Assembly: GCA_017849555.1 (NCBI GenBank)
Contig: JAFIGU010000033.1
Location: 1 to 47,364 of the forward strand
Direction of reading: 5' to 3'
Length of the DNA: 47,364 nt
DNA from: Sphingomonas sp.
GTDB taxonomy: Bacteria > Pseudomonadota > Alphaproteobacteria > Sphingomonadales > Sphingomonadaceae
Shown: piece by piece, positions 8,529 through 16,654 of the stretch
How positions within the stretch are numbered: position 1 is the first letter of the stretch
Layout of the letters: each line of letters begins with the position of its first letter
Notes under the pieces: generated by a model
What the model saw: only the letters and a program-made list of their open reading frames with translations
Databases searched by the model: none
Told to the model about the DNA's origin: nothing
Made by a program: the position numbers and the translations under genes

Positions 8529-9305
8529 TTGCCAAGTGAAAGCGAAGAAATCGTCGCGGTGGACCGCGGCCAGGCGGTGCCGCTCTATCACCAGATCTTC
8601 CTGCAATTGCGCGAGGAGATCACGAGCGGCGAGCGTGCCTTCGGGTCCCGCATGCCGACCGAGCAGGAGCTTTCCGCGCAGTTCGGCGTGTCGCGCATCA
8701 CCGCGCGGCGCGCGTTGGACGAGCTGGCGGAAAACCATCTCGTCGAGCGCAAGCGCCGCGTGGGGACGACCGTGGTGTTCCGCTCGCCGGTCAAGCCGAT
8801 CCAGGGCAATATCGAGCAGGCGCTCGATTCGCTGCTGACCTTCGGCCGGGCCACCAAGGTGAAGCTGCTCGAGGTGGAGACCGTCCCGGCACGGCCGCCG
8901 ATCGACGAGGCGCTGGAGATCCCGGTGAACAGCAAGGTGCTGCGCGTTGTCCGTATGCGCGGGCTGGATGGCGTGCCGGTCGGCCATTTCGTCAGCTACA
9001 TCCCGGCGGCGCTCGGCATGAAGATGACGCGCGCCAAGCTCAAATCGACCCCGATGCTGGCGCTGCTGGAGGAAGCCGGGGTGCATATCGGCTCCGCGCG
9101 GCAGACGATTTCGGCAACGCTGGCCGACGCGACGCTGTCGGCGATGCTTCAGATCGATATCGGCTCCCCGATCCTGCGCGTCAGCCGTACCGTGCTCGAC
9201 ATCAATGGCGTGCCGGTGCAGCATATTCTCGCGCAATATCGATCCGATCGCTATCAGATCCGCCTCGATCTCAACTCGCCGAGCTCGGCGGCGCACTTGC
9301 TCTGA
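8529..9305 (+). CDS. GntR-family (HutC/UTRA) transcriptional regulator
   Basis: A 258-aa ligand-responsive transcription factor, normally a dimeric repressor released by a pathway metabolite. The N-terminal winged helix spans about residues 12-80 (PLYHQIFLQLREEITSGE; SRMPTEQELSAQFGVSRITARRAL). The UTRA ligand-binding domain spans about 95-250, with LRVVRMRGLDGVPVGHFVSYIP typical. The start is TTG 8529, preceded by GAGGGGAG; no ATG or GTG lies close by. Its position in the middle of the locus and the repeated AT-rich palindromes make it the likely local regulator of region A. Confidence 0.92.
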   Translation: MPSESEEIVAVDRGQAVPLYHQIFLQLREEITSGERAFGSRMPTEQELSAQFGVSRITARRALDELAENHLVERKRRVGTTVVFRSPVKPIQGNIEQALDSLLTFGRATKVKLLEVETVPARPPIDEALEIPVNSKVLRVVRMRGLDGVPVGHFVSYIPAALGMKMTRAKLKSTPMLALLEEAGVHIGSARQTISATLADATLSAMLQIDIGSPILRVSRTVLDINGVPVQHILAQYRSDRYQIRLDLNSPSSAAHLL

Positions 9306-9315
9306 GCGACGGTTC

Positions 9316-9339
9316 ATTTGATATAGAGATATAACAAAA
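9316..9339. promoter_or_regulatory. Putative GntR operator 2, upstream of the VOC gene
   Basis: Arms ATTTGATATA and TATAACAAAA are separated by GAGA. The left arm is identical to operator 1 and the right arm differs in the last base. It begins 10 bp after the regulator stop and lies 50 bp before the VOC start. Confidence 0.65.
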
Positions 9340-9389
9340 AAGCTGGCATGGCCAGCCTTCGCGGCGACCCGCCGGTGGGAGGATTGGGC

Positions 9390-10322
9390 ATGAGCGACTG
9401 GACGACCTTTACCGACCCGCAATTGCTGCGGATCGCCGCGACCACCGCGAGCGTGCCCGATCTCGACGCCGCCGAGGCCGGCTATGCCGATTATCTCGGC
9501 TTCGTGGCGGTCGAGCGTGGCGCGCTGGGCGCGGATCTGGTGGCGAGCTGGGGCCGGCCGGGGAGTGCCGGCGCGCGCTTCGTCACGATGCGCGCAGCGG
9601 GCGAGAGCGATACGTTCGTCCGGCTGGTCGAGGCGCCGGCGGTGGCGGATTATCGCCCGCTCACCTCGTTCGGCTGGACCGCGTTCGAGATCATCGTCGA
9701 CGACGTCCACACGCTCGCCGCCAGGCTCGCCACATCGCCGTTCGAGATCATCGGTTCGCCGCGTCCCTTGCAGTTCATGCCGTCGATCGTCGCGATGCAG
9801 GTGGTCGGGCCGGGCCGCGAATGCCTCTATTTCACGATGGAGAGCGGCGATCGCGAAAGCTCGATCCTGCCGCCGCCGAGCGGGTTCGTCGGGCGGACGT
9901 TCATCACGGTCTGCGCCGGGGATGATTTCGGCGCGATGCTGCGCTGGTATGTGGATCATTTCGCGTTGCGCGAGCGCCCGGTGCGGCAGAGCAAGGTCGA
10001 TATCATCCAGCGCGCGCAGCGGCTTTCCTCCGACGAGACGATCGAGCTCAGCGCGATCGGGATGCGCCAGCGCGGCAATCTGCTCGAGCTGGACGGCTAT
10101 CCCGTCGGGCCGGGCCGGGTCGCCGGCCCGCGCCCGGGCAATCCGATGATGCTGCCGCCCGGCAATGCGCTGGTCACGCTGGAGATTGAGCAGCTCGATC
10201 CCGTCGCCGCGCTGGCGATCGCGCCGCCCGCGCGGCACGGCGGCGCGATCTATGCCGGGCGGCGGAGCTGCACGATCATCGGCCCGGCGGGCGAATTGCT
10301 CGAACTGGTCGAGGCGGGTTGA
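9390..10322 (+). CDS. Two-domain VOC (glyoxalase/dioxygenase superfamily) protein
   Basis: A 310-aa protein with two vicinal-oxygen-chelate halves: IAATTASVPDLDAAEAGYADYLGF at the N terminus and FITVCAGDDFGAMLRWYVDHFALRE from about residue 170. VOC proteins are metal-dependent lyases, isomerases or dioxygenases. The metal ligands are not obvious enough here to name a reaction. GGGAGGA 6 bases before ATG 9390 fixes the start; an ATG at 9348 lacks a site. It has its own putative operator upstream, and a second one begins at its stop, so it may be transcribed alone. Confidence 0.8.
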   Translation: MSDWTTFTDPQLLRIAATTASVPDLDAAEAGYADYLGFVAVERGALGADLVASWGRPGSAGARFVTMRAAGESDTFVRLVEAPAVADYRPLTSFGWTAFEIIVDDVHTLAARLATSPFEIIGSPRPLQFMPSIVAMQVVGPGRECLYFTMESGDRESSILPPPSGFVGRTFITVCAGDDFGAMLRWYVDHFALRERPVRQSKVDIIQRAQRLSSDETIELSAIGMRQRGNLLELDGYPVGPGRVAGPRPGNPMMLPPGNALVTLEIEQLDPVAALAIAPPARHGGAIYAGRRSCTIIGPAGELLELVEAG

Positions 10323-10345
10323 TTTGTATCAAAGATAGATCAAAT
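10322..10345. promoter_or_regulatory. Putative GntR operator 3, upstream of the methyltransferase gene
   Basis: Outer arms ATTTG and CAAAT are perfectly inverted and 24 bp end to end, as at the other sites. The inner bases (TATCA / TAGAT) diverge. It lies 62 bp before ATG 10408. Confidence 0.55.
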
Positions 10346-10407
10346 GTCTTGCGGTCCGCCACCCGCTATGCTTTTCTGCCTTCATCAGTTTTCGAGAGGT
10401 AGCCGCG

Positions 10408-11538
10408 ATGAAGGTTCGCGATTTGCAGCACGCCGTGCTGCCCGAAACCAGCGCCGAACAGCGTAGCCGGCAAGAGGCTGTGGTCGCGCTGCGGCGGCTG
10501 CTCAACACGCGGGTGCGGCCGCGCAACGTCGAGGCTTTCGCGAGCGAGGCACAGCCCGCCTTCATCGCGGCTTATGGCCGCGCGCCGCAATCGCCCGAGG
10601 AGGTGCAACGCGCCTTCCTGCTCTCGCCGAGCTATCGCCGTTGGAGCGCCGCCAACCGCGCCGCGCAAGAGATGATCTGGGTTTCGGTCGGCGAACCGAT
10701 CTATCGCGATCTCGATCGCATGCGCGCGGCGGCGCGCGCGCTGGTGACCGCGCCCGATCGCAAGGGCAGCCTCAATCTCGACCCCGATTACGATCCCTCG
10801 GCGGAGGTCGCCGATGTCGACATCCATCTGCAGCCCGGTGGCTATGCGATGGATCGCGGCGAGGATGATGTCGTCGCCGGCGCGCTCTATGAATGCGGCG
10901 GCAACGTCTTCTCCTTCGGGCAGGGGATCGGCCGCGCCGACAGCAAGGCCGGCGTGGTGATCAGGCTGCTCGACGAGCGTTTCGGCGGATTCCGCCCGCA
11001 GCGCATCCTCGACATCGGCTGCTCGGCGGGAGCGGCTTCGGCGGCTTATGCCGCGCATTATCCCGATGCCGAGGTCCATGCGGTCGATATCGGCGGGGCG
11101 ATGCTGCGTTATGCCCATGCACGCGCCGAATCGCTCGGCGTCGGGGTGCATTTCCACCAGATGGATGCCTCGGCGATGACGTTCGCGGACGGCAGCTTCG
11201 ATCTGGTCGTCTCGCACAATCTGATGCACGAGATCGGCGAGGCGAAGCGCCGCGCGATGATGCGCGAGGCGCGCCGGCTGGTCCGCCCGGGCGGCGTGGT
11301 GATCCATCAGGACGTCGCGATCCGCGACCAGCCGACGATCGTCCACCAGGTCGAGCGCGACTGGGACACGCATTTCAATGGCGAAGTCCATTGGAGCACC
11401 TATGCCACCGCCGATCTGCGCGCGGACATGCGCGCCGCCGGTTTCGCGGCGGATGAGATCGTCGAGCATGATCTCGCGGCGGTTCAGGGATTTGCCGGCA
11501 ATCGCTGGTATGCGATCAGCGCGAGGAAGCCGGCGTGA
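10408..11538 (+). CDS. Class I SAM-dependent methyltransferase with N-terminal extension
   Basis: A 376-aa protein. Residues about 190-310 are a class I SAM methyltransferase fold: motif I ILDIGCSAGAASAA, then acidic VHAVDIGGAML, and motif IV FDLVVSHNLMHEI. The first 180 residues are an uncharacterised extension with no motif I recognise. It could methylate a pathway intermediate, or serve another SAM-fold role. It has its own putative operator and GAGAGG upstream of ATG 10408. Its stop overlaps the GTG of the next small gene (GTGA), so the two are coupled. Confidence 0.85.
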   Translation: MKVRDLQHAVLPETSAEQRSRQEAVVALRRLLNTRVRPRNVEAFASEAQPAFIAAYGRAPQSPEEVQRAFLLSPSYRRWSAANRAAQEMIWVSVGEPIYRDLDRMRAAARALVTAPDRKGSLNLDPDYDPSAEVADVDIHLQPGGYAMDRGEDDVVAGALYECGGNVFSFGQGIGRADSKAGVVIRLLDERFGGFRPQRILDIGCSAGAASAAYAAHYPDAEVHAVDIGGAMLRYAHARAESLGVGVHFHQMDASAMTFADGSFDLVVSHNLMHEIGEAKRRAMMREARRLVRPGGVVIHQDVAIRDQPTIVHQVERDWDTHFNGEVHWSTYATADLRADMRAAGFAADEIVEHDLAAVQGFAGNRWYAISARKPA

Positions 11539-11864
11539 CGACGACAAAGGCCGAGGCGCTCACCGCGCTGATCCTTTCCGCGCGCGGCAATCGCCCGCAA
11601 AGCCTGGCCAATGCGGAGGCCGAGGAAGTTCTCAATATCGCGCTTGCGCTGCTGATCGAATTGTCGGTGTCGAACGACCGGATCGATCGTCTCGAGCGGA
11701 TGGTCGCCGCGTTGCGCGACGAACCGGTGTCGGCGCTGCGCGATGTGCGTTACGACGGTGAGGCCGCGCAGGAACGGCAAGAGGCGATGGAGGCGCTGCT
11801 CGCGCGGGTGCTGCGCATCATGCTCGATCCGCGCGTCCAGCCGCCCGCGGCGGCGGCAAGCTGA
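11535..11864 (+). CDS. Small helical hypothetical protein, paralogue-like to the one at 4844
   Basis: A 109-aa, almost entirely helical protein with no named domain. The segment ALALLIELSVSNDRIDRLER resembles FLLELMAEVSALRERQDTVER in the small protein at 4844, including the E-[LV]-S core, R-x-D and E-R spacing. GTG 11535 overlaps the methyltransferase stop. Both small proteins directly follow or precede larger enzymes of the same locus, which hints at an accessory or subunit role, but no function can be assigned. Confidence 0.75.
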   Translation: MTTTKAEALTALILSARGNRPQSLANAEAEEVLNIALALLIELSVSNDRIDRLERMVAALRDEPVSALRDVRYDGEAAQERQEAMEALLARVLRIMLDPRVQPPAAAAS

Positions 11865-11897
11865 ACCAATCTGTTCCCCCGGGGGGTGGGCAATGGC

Positions 11898-11934
11898 GGC
11901 CCGGTCGGAAGCGATTCCGGCCGGGCCGTTTCCT
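11898..11934. terminator. Bidirectional-type intrinsic terminator between convergent operons
   Basis: A 13-bp stem with one wobble pair (11898-11910 with 11915-11927) closes a GCGA tetraloop and is followed by GTTTCCTT. It separates the plus-strand methyltransferase unit from the minus-strand amidohydrolase operon. Confidence 0.8.
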
Positions 11935-11940
11935 TGTCGA

Positions 11941-12870
11941 TCAGATCGCCTGCGGGCGCCACGCGTCGACCAGCTCGCCCGCGGTCGCGAACCAGGTCGC
12001 ATCATCGCCCGCCAGCCGGCCGAGCAATGCCTCGAACGCGTCCATGCGATAGGGCAGGCCGGTGATATAGGGCGTCAGCGTGAACGGCAGCACGCGGCCG
12101 GCGCGATAATAAGCGCTCTCCGTCTTGAGCCACGCCAGCGCGTCGTCGATCTGCTGCGCCACGCTGTCCATCGACTGCTGCTGCACCGCAATCATCTGCC
12201 GGTCGGACAATTCGTGGTTGAACGGCACGCTGACGATCGTCCCGGCTTGGGTGGTCGCGAGATAGGGCAGATCGTCGTTCACCCAGTCGCACATATAGTC
12301 GAACCCCGCTTCGACCAGCAGCCGTGGCGTGTTGAAGCTCTGCGATCGGGCGATCGATTGCCAGCCGCGCGGCGCGGCGCCGATCGCTTCGGCCAGCCGG
12401 TCGCGCGCTTCGGCGATCAGCGCACGCTCCTCGGCTTCGGCAAGGCCGCCCGCGATCGTTGCGTTCATGTCGGTCGAATGCGCGATGATCTCATGCCCGC
12501 CGGCAAGGATGTCGGCGATGATCGAGGGATAACGCTCCGCGATCGCGGAATTGACCGCGATCGTCGCTTTCACCCCGGCCTTGGCGAAGGCGTCGAGCAA
12601 TCGATAGAAGCCGACCCGCGTGCCATATTCGCGCGCGGTATAATGGCGATAATCGGGATAAGGCGTCACCATATGCCCCGGCGCGCGGAACGGCTGATCG
12701 CTGGGTGTGATCGGAAACCATTCGAGGTTGACGAGCAGGGTCACCGCGACGGGCTTGCCCTCCGGCCAGGCGACCGGTTTGCGCGACGGCATCGGTGCGG
12801 CGGGATAGAGATCGTGATCCATTCCCGCGCGACGCCTGGGATAGGTGAGATAGGCGGGATCGAGCGTCAT
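11941..12870 (-). CDS. PuuE/cyclic-imide-hydrolase-like NodB-fold hydrolase (copy 2)
   Basis: A 309-aa polysaccharide-deacetylase-fold protein of the PuuE (allantoinase) subgroup, a group that also contains a bacterial cyclic imide hydrolase. Visible pieces are VAVTLLVNLEWFPI (no NodB DD motif), YGTRVGFYRLLDAF, GHEIIAHSTDMN, and then RSQSFNTPRLLVEAGFDYMCDWVNDDLPY, close to the PuuE pattern. It probably opens a cyclic amide or imide rather than a polysaccharide N-acetyl group. It is the last gene of the minus operon, and its ATG overlaps the stop of copy 1 (ATGA). It is homologous to copy 1 but clearly diverged, so the substrates or specificities may differ. Confidence 0.82.
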   Translation of the reverse strand: MTLDPAYLTYPRRRAGMDHDLYPAAPMPSRKPVAWPEGKPVAVTLLVNLEWFPITPSDQPFRAPGHMVTPYPDYRHYTAREYGTRVGFYRLLDAFAKAGVKATIAVNSAIAERYPSIIADILAGGHEIIAHSTDMNATIAGGLAEAEERALIAEARDRLAEAIGAAPRGWQSIARSQSFNTPRLLVEAGFDYMCDWVNDDLPYLATTQAGTIVSVPFNHELSDRQMIAVQQQSMDSVAQQIDDALAWLKTESAYYRAGRVLPFTLTPYITGLPYRMDAFEALLGRLAGDDATWFATAGELVDAWRPQAI

Positions 12871-13793
12871 GCGTCGGCCTTTGCGTAACGGGCTGCGTCG
12901 GCGACCGCGGCGTCATAGCCGGTCGCGAGGAAATGATCGGCGATATCGCCCGAACGGGTGATCCACGCGCGTCCATCGGCGGCGATGTGGCGCAGCACCG
13001 CCTCGAACGGACCGATGCGGTGCGGCTGGCCGATCAGATAGCTGTGGAGCGGGATGCACATCACCGTGCCGGAGGTTTCCCCCTCCGCCGCCAGCCGATC
13101 ATATTGCCGGATCAGCGTATCGGCATAGTCGCGCGGGCTCATATTGTAGACGAAGAAGCCGTAATGATCGTTCACCTCGATGCTGTACGGCATCGATACC
13201 AGCCGGCCCTGCTTCACATGGACCGGCCCCGGCTGGTCGTCATGATAGAGATCGCAGGTATAGGTCATGCCATAGTCAGCGATCAGATCGAGCGTGCGCG
13301 GGGTGTGGGTCAGCGCCGGCGCGAGCCAGCCCTTGATCGTCTGGCCGGTGGCGTCGCGCACCGTGCGGATCGAATCCTCGATGATCGCGCGTTCCTGCGC
13401 CTCGTCCATCCCGTAGCTGTAGCGGGTGTTGTAGATGCCGTGGCTGAAGAATTCCCAGCCGAGCGCATTGGCATTGGCGACGACATCGGGGTGATGCTGG
13501 CACAAGGCGACCGACAGCGACACCGATCCCTTGAAGCCGTGTTTTTCCATCACCTCGGCCATCCGCCAATGCCCGATGCGATTGGCATAATCGCGGTGGC
13601 CATAGCCGACCACGTCGGGATGCGGCCTGGGCCAGCTCTTGCGTTGCGGATTGGCGGGCGGGTCGATCTCGTAAAATTCGAGATTGGGCGACACCCACAC
13701 CGCGACCCTCTTGCCCTCGGGCCATTCCAGCTTTGCGCGATCGCGATACGGCCGGAAATCGTACAGCCCGGGATCCTTCTCTCCCTCGCGCAT
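12867..13793 (-). CDS. PuuE/cyclic-imide-hydrolase-like NodB-fold hydrolase (copy 1)
   Basis: A 308-aa homologue of the gene at 11941. The N-terminal strand reads KRVAVWVSPNLEFYE. It continues with YANRIGHWRMAEVMEKHGFKG, GWEFFSHGIYN (second NodB-like motif), GWLAPALTHTPRTLDLIADYG and TYTCDLYHDDQP. The lack of a TFDDG motif and the W-E-x-x-S-H-G pattern put it in the PuuE allantoinase/imidase subgroup. Its ATG overlaps the stop of the upstream cysteine hydrolase by 1 base (TGATG). The pairing with an amidase suggests stepwise hydrolysis of a cyclic imide to a half-amide and then a diacid; this is inference. Confidence 0.82.
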   Translation of the reverse strand: MREGEKDPGLYDFRPYRDRAKLEWPEGKRVAVWVSPNLEFYEIDPPANPQRKSWPRPHPDVVGYGHRDYANRIGHWRMAEVMEKHGFKGSVSLSVALCQHHPDVVANANALGWEFFSHGIYNTRYSYGMDEAQERAIIEDSIRTVRDATGQTIKGWLAPALTHTPRTLDLIADYGMTYTCDLYHDDQPGPVHVKQGRLVSMPYSIEVNDHYGFFVYNMSPRDYADTLIRQYDRLAAEGETSGTVMCIPLHSYLIGQPHRIGPFEAVLRHIAADGRAWITRSGDIADHFLATGYDAAVADAARYAKADA

Positions 13794-14473
13794 CAGCGTG
13801 CCTCCAGCCAGTCGATCACCGTCTGCACCGGCTCGACATCGGCATATTTGAGCTGGAGATCGGTCAGATTGGCGAAGTGATAGCTTTCATGCTTGTCGGC
13901 GCAGGTCTCGATCGGGACGATCGTGCGATAGCCGCGGCTGAGGCTGTCCACCGCGGTCGCGCGGACGCAGCCCGAGGTCGAGCCGCCCGTCACCACGACG
14001 GTATCGACCTTATGCCACACCAGCAGGCTCTGCAGCGGCGTCTCGAAAAACGCCGAGGGCATCCGTTTGGTGTAGATCGCGTCGCGCTCGTGATCGATTT
14101 CGCAGCGGTCGTCGAAGGCGTGGCGGCGCGAATTATATTTGATGTTCTGGAGCGAATCGGGGGTGTCGGTGCGCGTTCCCCACACCCCGGCATCGCTGGC
14201 ATCATTCATATAGGCGACATGCGTCCAGATGACGGGCATTCCCTTTGCGCGAGCAAGACGCGAGATGATATTGGCATAGTCGATCTGGCGCGGATCGGTT
14301 TCGTAAGCGGTCTTGAACTCGTCGATCCGCGTATAGGCATTCTGGAAGTCGACATTGACGATCGCCAGTCTCTCGCCAAAGCCGAATTTGGCGCGGGCGG
14401 GATTGGCCATCACTTCTTCGAACAATTGCCGGGCGGTCTTTTCTTCGCGAATCATTCGGGTGCCGATCGTCAT
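13793..14473 (-). CDS. Cysteine hydrolase, N-carbamoylsarcosine amidohydrolase/isochorismatase family
   Basis: A 226-aa cytosolic amidohydrolase. The catalytic triad of the family is visible: Asp42 (VNVDFQNAY), Lys136 (YTKRMPSAF) and nucleophile Cys169 (GGSTSGCVRATAVDS, the typical N-carbamoylsarcosine amidase signature). It would release ammonia from a linear amide or carbamoyl compound. Coupled on both sides (ATGA with the lyase upstream, TGATG with copy 1 downstream), it sits between an acyl-CoA lyase and two cyclic-amide hydrolases. The context suits a half-amidase (maleamate-type) role, but N-carbamoyl hydrolysis is equally possible. Confidence 0.9.
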   Translation of the reverse strand: MTIGTRMIREEKTARQLFEEVMANPARAKFGFGERLAIVNVDFQNAYTRIDEFKTAYETDPRQIDYANIISRLARAKGMPVIWTHVAYMNDASDAGVWGTRTDTPDSLQNIKYNSRRHAFDDRCEIDHERDAIYTKRMPSAFFETPLQSLLVWHKVDTVVVTGGSTSGCVRATAVDSLSRGYRTIVPIETCADKHESYHFANLTDLQLKYADVEPVQTVIDWLEAR

Positions 14474-15426
14474 GCCGCAGCCTCCATCGAGCGTGTCTGA
14501 ATTTCGGGAACGAAGCCGAGCGGCAGCCCGGCGTCGGGGGTGAAGCCATAGAGCGGCTCGTCGGGGAGCGCGCCGGCGATGATCTTGCGCACCTCGAGCA
14601 GCCGCGGCAGATCGATCCCGGTCTTCAGCCCCATCGCCTGGAGCATGAACACCAGATCCTCGGTGACGATATTGCCGCTCGCCCCCGGCGCGAACGGGCA
14701 GCCGCCGATCCCGCCCAGCGAGGCGTCCACCGTCGTCAGCCCCATATCGAGCCCCGCCAGCACATTGGCGAGGCCGAGCCCGCGGGTATTGTGCAGATGG
14801 ATGCCGGTCAGCGCCGCATCCCCCACCGCGCCGCGCACCGCGCGGACCATGTCCTTCACCGCTTTCGGATCGGCGTAGCCGGTCGTGTCGGACAGCCCGA
14901 CCTCGTCGCAGCCTGCGGTCATCAGCGCCTCGGCGAGACGCAGGATCTGCGCCAGCGGGATCGCGCCTTCGAGCGTGCAGCCGAACACGGTCGACAGGCT
15001 GCCCTCGAAATGCGGCCGGCGGTCTTCGGGCTGCGCGGCGACCAGTTTGGCGATCGCGCGGGCCTCGTCGATCACCTGTTCGTGGGTGCGGCGCAGATTG
15101 GCGAGGCTGTGCGTCTCGGAAACCGACAGCGGCAGGGTGAGTTTGTCCGCGCCGGCGGCGATCGCCGCCTCGGCGCCGCGCAGGTTAGGCACCAGCACCG
15201 CCACCGTCAGACCGGGAATCGTCTTGGCAAAGGCGACGATTTCGGCAGTATCGGCGAGTTGCGGCAACAGCTTCGCCGGAACGAAACTGCCGACCTCGAT
15301 CTCGCGCACCCCCGCCGCCGCTTCGGCCGCGATCCACGCCTTTTTGACGTCGGTCGGCAGGATGTTCTTGATGCTCTGCAGCCCGTCGCGCGGGCCGACC
15401 TCGCTGACCAATATCTCGGGCGCCAT
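14470..15426 (-). CDS. Hydroxymethylglutaryl-CoA-lyase-like acyl-CoA lyase
   Basis: A 318-aa HMGL-family TIM-barrel lyase that cleaves a 3-hydroxyacyl-CoA by retro-Claisen reaction. The family landmarks are present: EVGPRDGLQ with catalytic Arg-Asp, HLHNTRGLGLAN (metal-binding HxH, where human HMGCL has HCHDT), and GGCPFAPGASGNIVTEDL with the catalytic loop Cys. ATG 15426 has GGAGG 7 bases upstream; a TTG at 15429 is rejected. It leads the minus-strand operon. The family also handles citramalyl-CoA-type substrates. Next to a CoA-transferase and a LeuCD-like hydratase, an alkylmalyl-CoA substrate is more likely than HMG-CoA in leucine breakdown. Confidence 0.9.
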   Translation of the reverse strand: MAPEILVSEVGPRDGLQSIKNILPTDVKKAWIAAEAAAGVREIEVGSFVPAKLLPQLADTAEIVAFAKTIPGLTVAVLVPNLRGAEAAIAAGADKLTLPLSVSETHSLANLRRTHEQVIDEARAIAKLVAAQPEDRRPHFEGSLSTVFGCTLEGAIPLAQILRLAEALMTAGCDEVGLSDTTGYADPKAVKDMVRAVRGAVGDAALTGIHLHNTRGLGLANVLAGLDMGLTTVDASLGGIGGCPFAPGASGNIVTEDLVFMLQAMGLKTGIDLPRLLEVRKIIAGALPDEPLYGFTPDAGLPLGFVPEIQTRSMEAAA

Positions 15427-15443
15427 CAAACCTCCGCTTGCCT

Positions 15444-15467
15444 TATTGTCCTATTTCTATATCAAAT
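15444..15467. promoter_or_regulatory. Putative GntR operator 4, between divergent operons
   Basis: The right arm TATATCAAAT is a 10/10 match to the inverse of the left arm of operators 1 and 2 (ATTTGATATA). The left arm TATTGTCCTA is weak. It lies 17 bp before the lyase ATG and 47 bp before the CoA-transferase ATG, so one site could control both operons. Confidence 0.5.
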
Positions 15468-15514
15468 GACGACAGGTTGTCGAGGCATGTCGACGTGTAA
15501 GCCGGGAAACAGGG

Positions 15515-16654
15515 ATGATGGAAGCGTTGCCGCTGGCCGGCCTGAAAGTAGTTGAATTCACTCATATGGTCATGGGCCCGTCGATCGGGCTGATTCTCGG
15601 CGATCTCGGCGCCGACGTCGTCAAGGTGGAGCCCGAAGGCGGGGATCATACGCGCCGGCTGCTCGGATCGGGCGCGGGCTATTTCCCGATGTTCAACCGC
15701 AACAAGCGCAGCATCTGCCTCGATCTCAAATCGGACGAGGGCAAGGCCGCGGCGCGCCGGCTGATCGACGATGCCGATGTGATGATCGAGAATTTCCGAC
15801 CCGGCGCGCTCGACAAGCTCGGGCTCGGGCCGGAGACCTTCCGCGAGAGCAACCCGCGGCTGATCTATTGCACCGCCAAGGGGTTTCTGACCGGCCCCTA
15901 CGGGCATCGCACCGCGCTCGACGAAGTGGCGCAGATGATGGGCGGGCTCGCCTATATGACCGGGCCGCCCGGGCGCCCGCTGCGTGCGGGCGCGTCGGTG
16001 ATCGATATCGCGGGGGGGATGTTCGGAGTGATCGGCATCCTCGCCGCGCTCGAGCGGCGGCACCGCACCGGCGCGGGCGGCGAGGTGAAATGCTCCTTGT
16101 TCGAGACGACCGCCTTCTTCGTCGGCCAGCATATGGCGCAGGCCGCGGTGACCGGCACCCCGGCGCCGCCGATGCCGGCGCGGATTTCGGCCTGGGCGGT
16201 CTACGACGTATTCGAGACTGCCGATCCCGACGAGCAATTGTTCGTCGGCGTGGTGAGCGACGCGCAATGGCAGGCGTTCTGCGGCGAATTCGACCTGGCC
16301 GACTTCGCCGCCGACGCGGGACTCGCCGCCAATAACGATCGCGTGTGCCAGCGCGATCGCGTGCTGCCGCCGCTGCGCGCGATGTTCGCCGGGATGCCGC
16401 GCGACGCGATCGTCGCGAAGCTGGAGGCGATCGGACTGCCGTTCGCGCCGATCACCCGGCCGCAGGATCTGTTCGACGATCCGCATCTCACCGCGGCGGG
16501 CGGGCTGCTCGACGTGACGCTGGAAAACGGGCGGAAGGTGTCGCTTCCGGCGCTGCCGCTCGAAATCGACGGCCGCAAGCCGGGGCTGCAGCGTGACCTG
16601 CCGCTGCCGGGGCAGCATAATGGCGAGGTGTTGGGCGAGGGCGTGGCGCGTTGA
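15515..16654 (+). CDS. CaiB/BaiF type III CoA-transferase
   Basis: A 379-aa family III CoA-transferase moving CoA between carboxylates. It has the N-terminal LKVVEFTHMVMGPSIGLILGDLGADVVKVE, RNKRSICLDLKSDEGK and, in ASVIDIAGGMFGVIG, the conserved catalytic Asp164. The C-terminal GLPFAPITRPQDLFDDPHL is typical. Either ATG 15515 or ATG 15518 could start it. It leads the plus-strand operon, overlaps the LeuC-like TTG start by 4 bases (TTGA), and is divergent from an HMGL-type lyase. The pairing suggests CoA activation of a hydroxydiacid before lyase cleavage. Confidence 0.92.
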   Translation: MMEALPLAGLKVVEFTHMVMGPSIGLILGDLGADVVKVEPEGGDHTRRLLGSGAGYFPMFNRNKRSICLDLKSDEGKAAARRLIDDADVMIENFRPGALDKLGLGPETFRESNPRLIYCTAKGFLTGPYGHRTALDEVAQMMGGLAYMTGPPGRPLRAGASVIDIAGGMFGVIGILAALERRHRTGAGGEVKCSLFETTAFFVGQHMAQAAVTGTPAPPMPARISAWAVYDVFETADPDEQLFVGVVSDAQWQAFCGEFDLADFAADAGLAANNDRVCQRDRVLPPLRAMFAGMPRDAIVAKLEAIGLPFAPITRPQDLFDDPHLTAAGGLLDVTLENGRKVSLPALPLEIDGRKPGLQRDLPLPGQHNGEVLGEGVAR

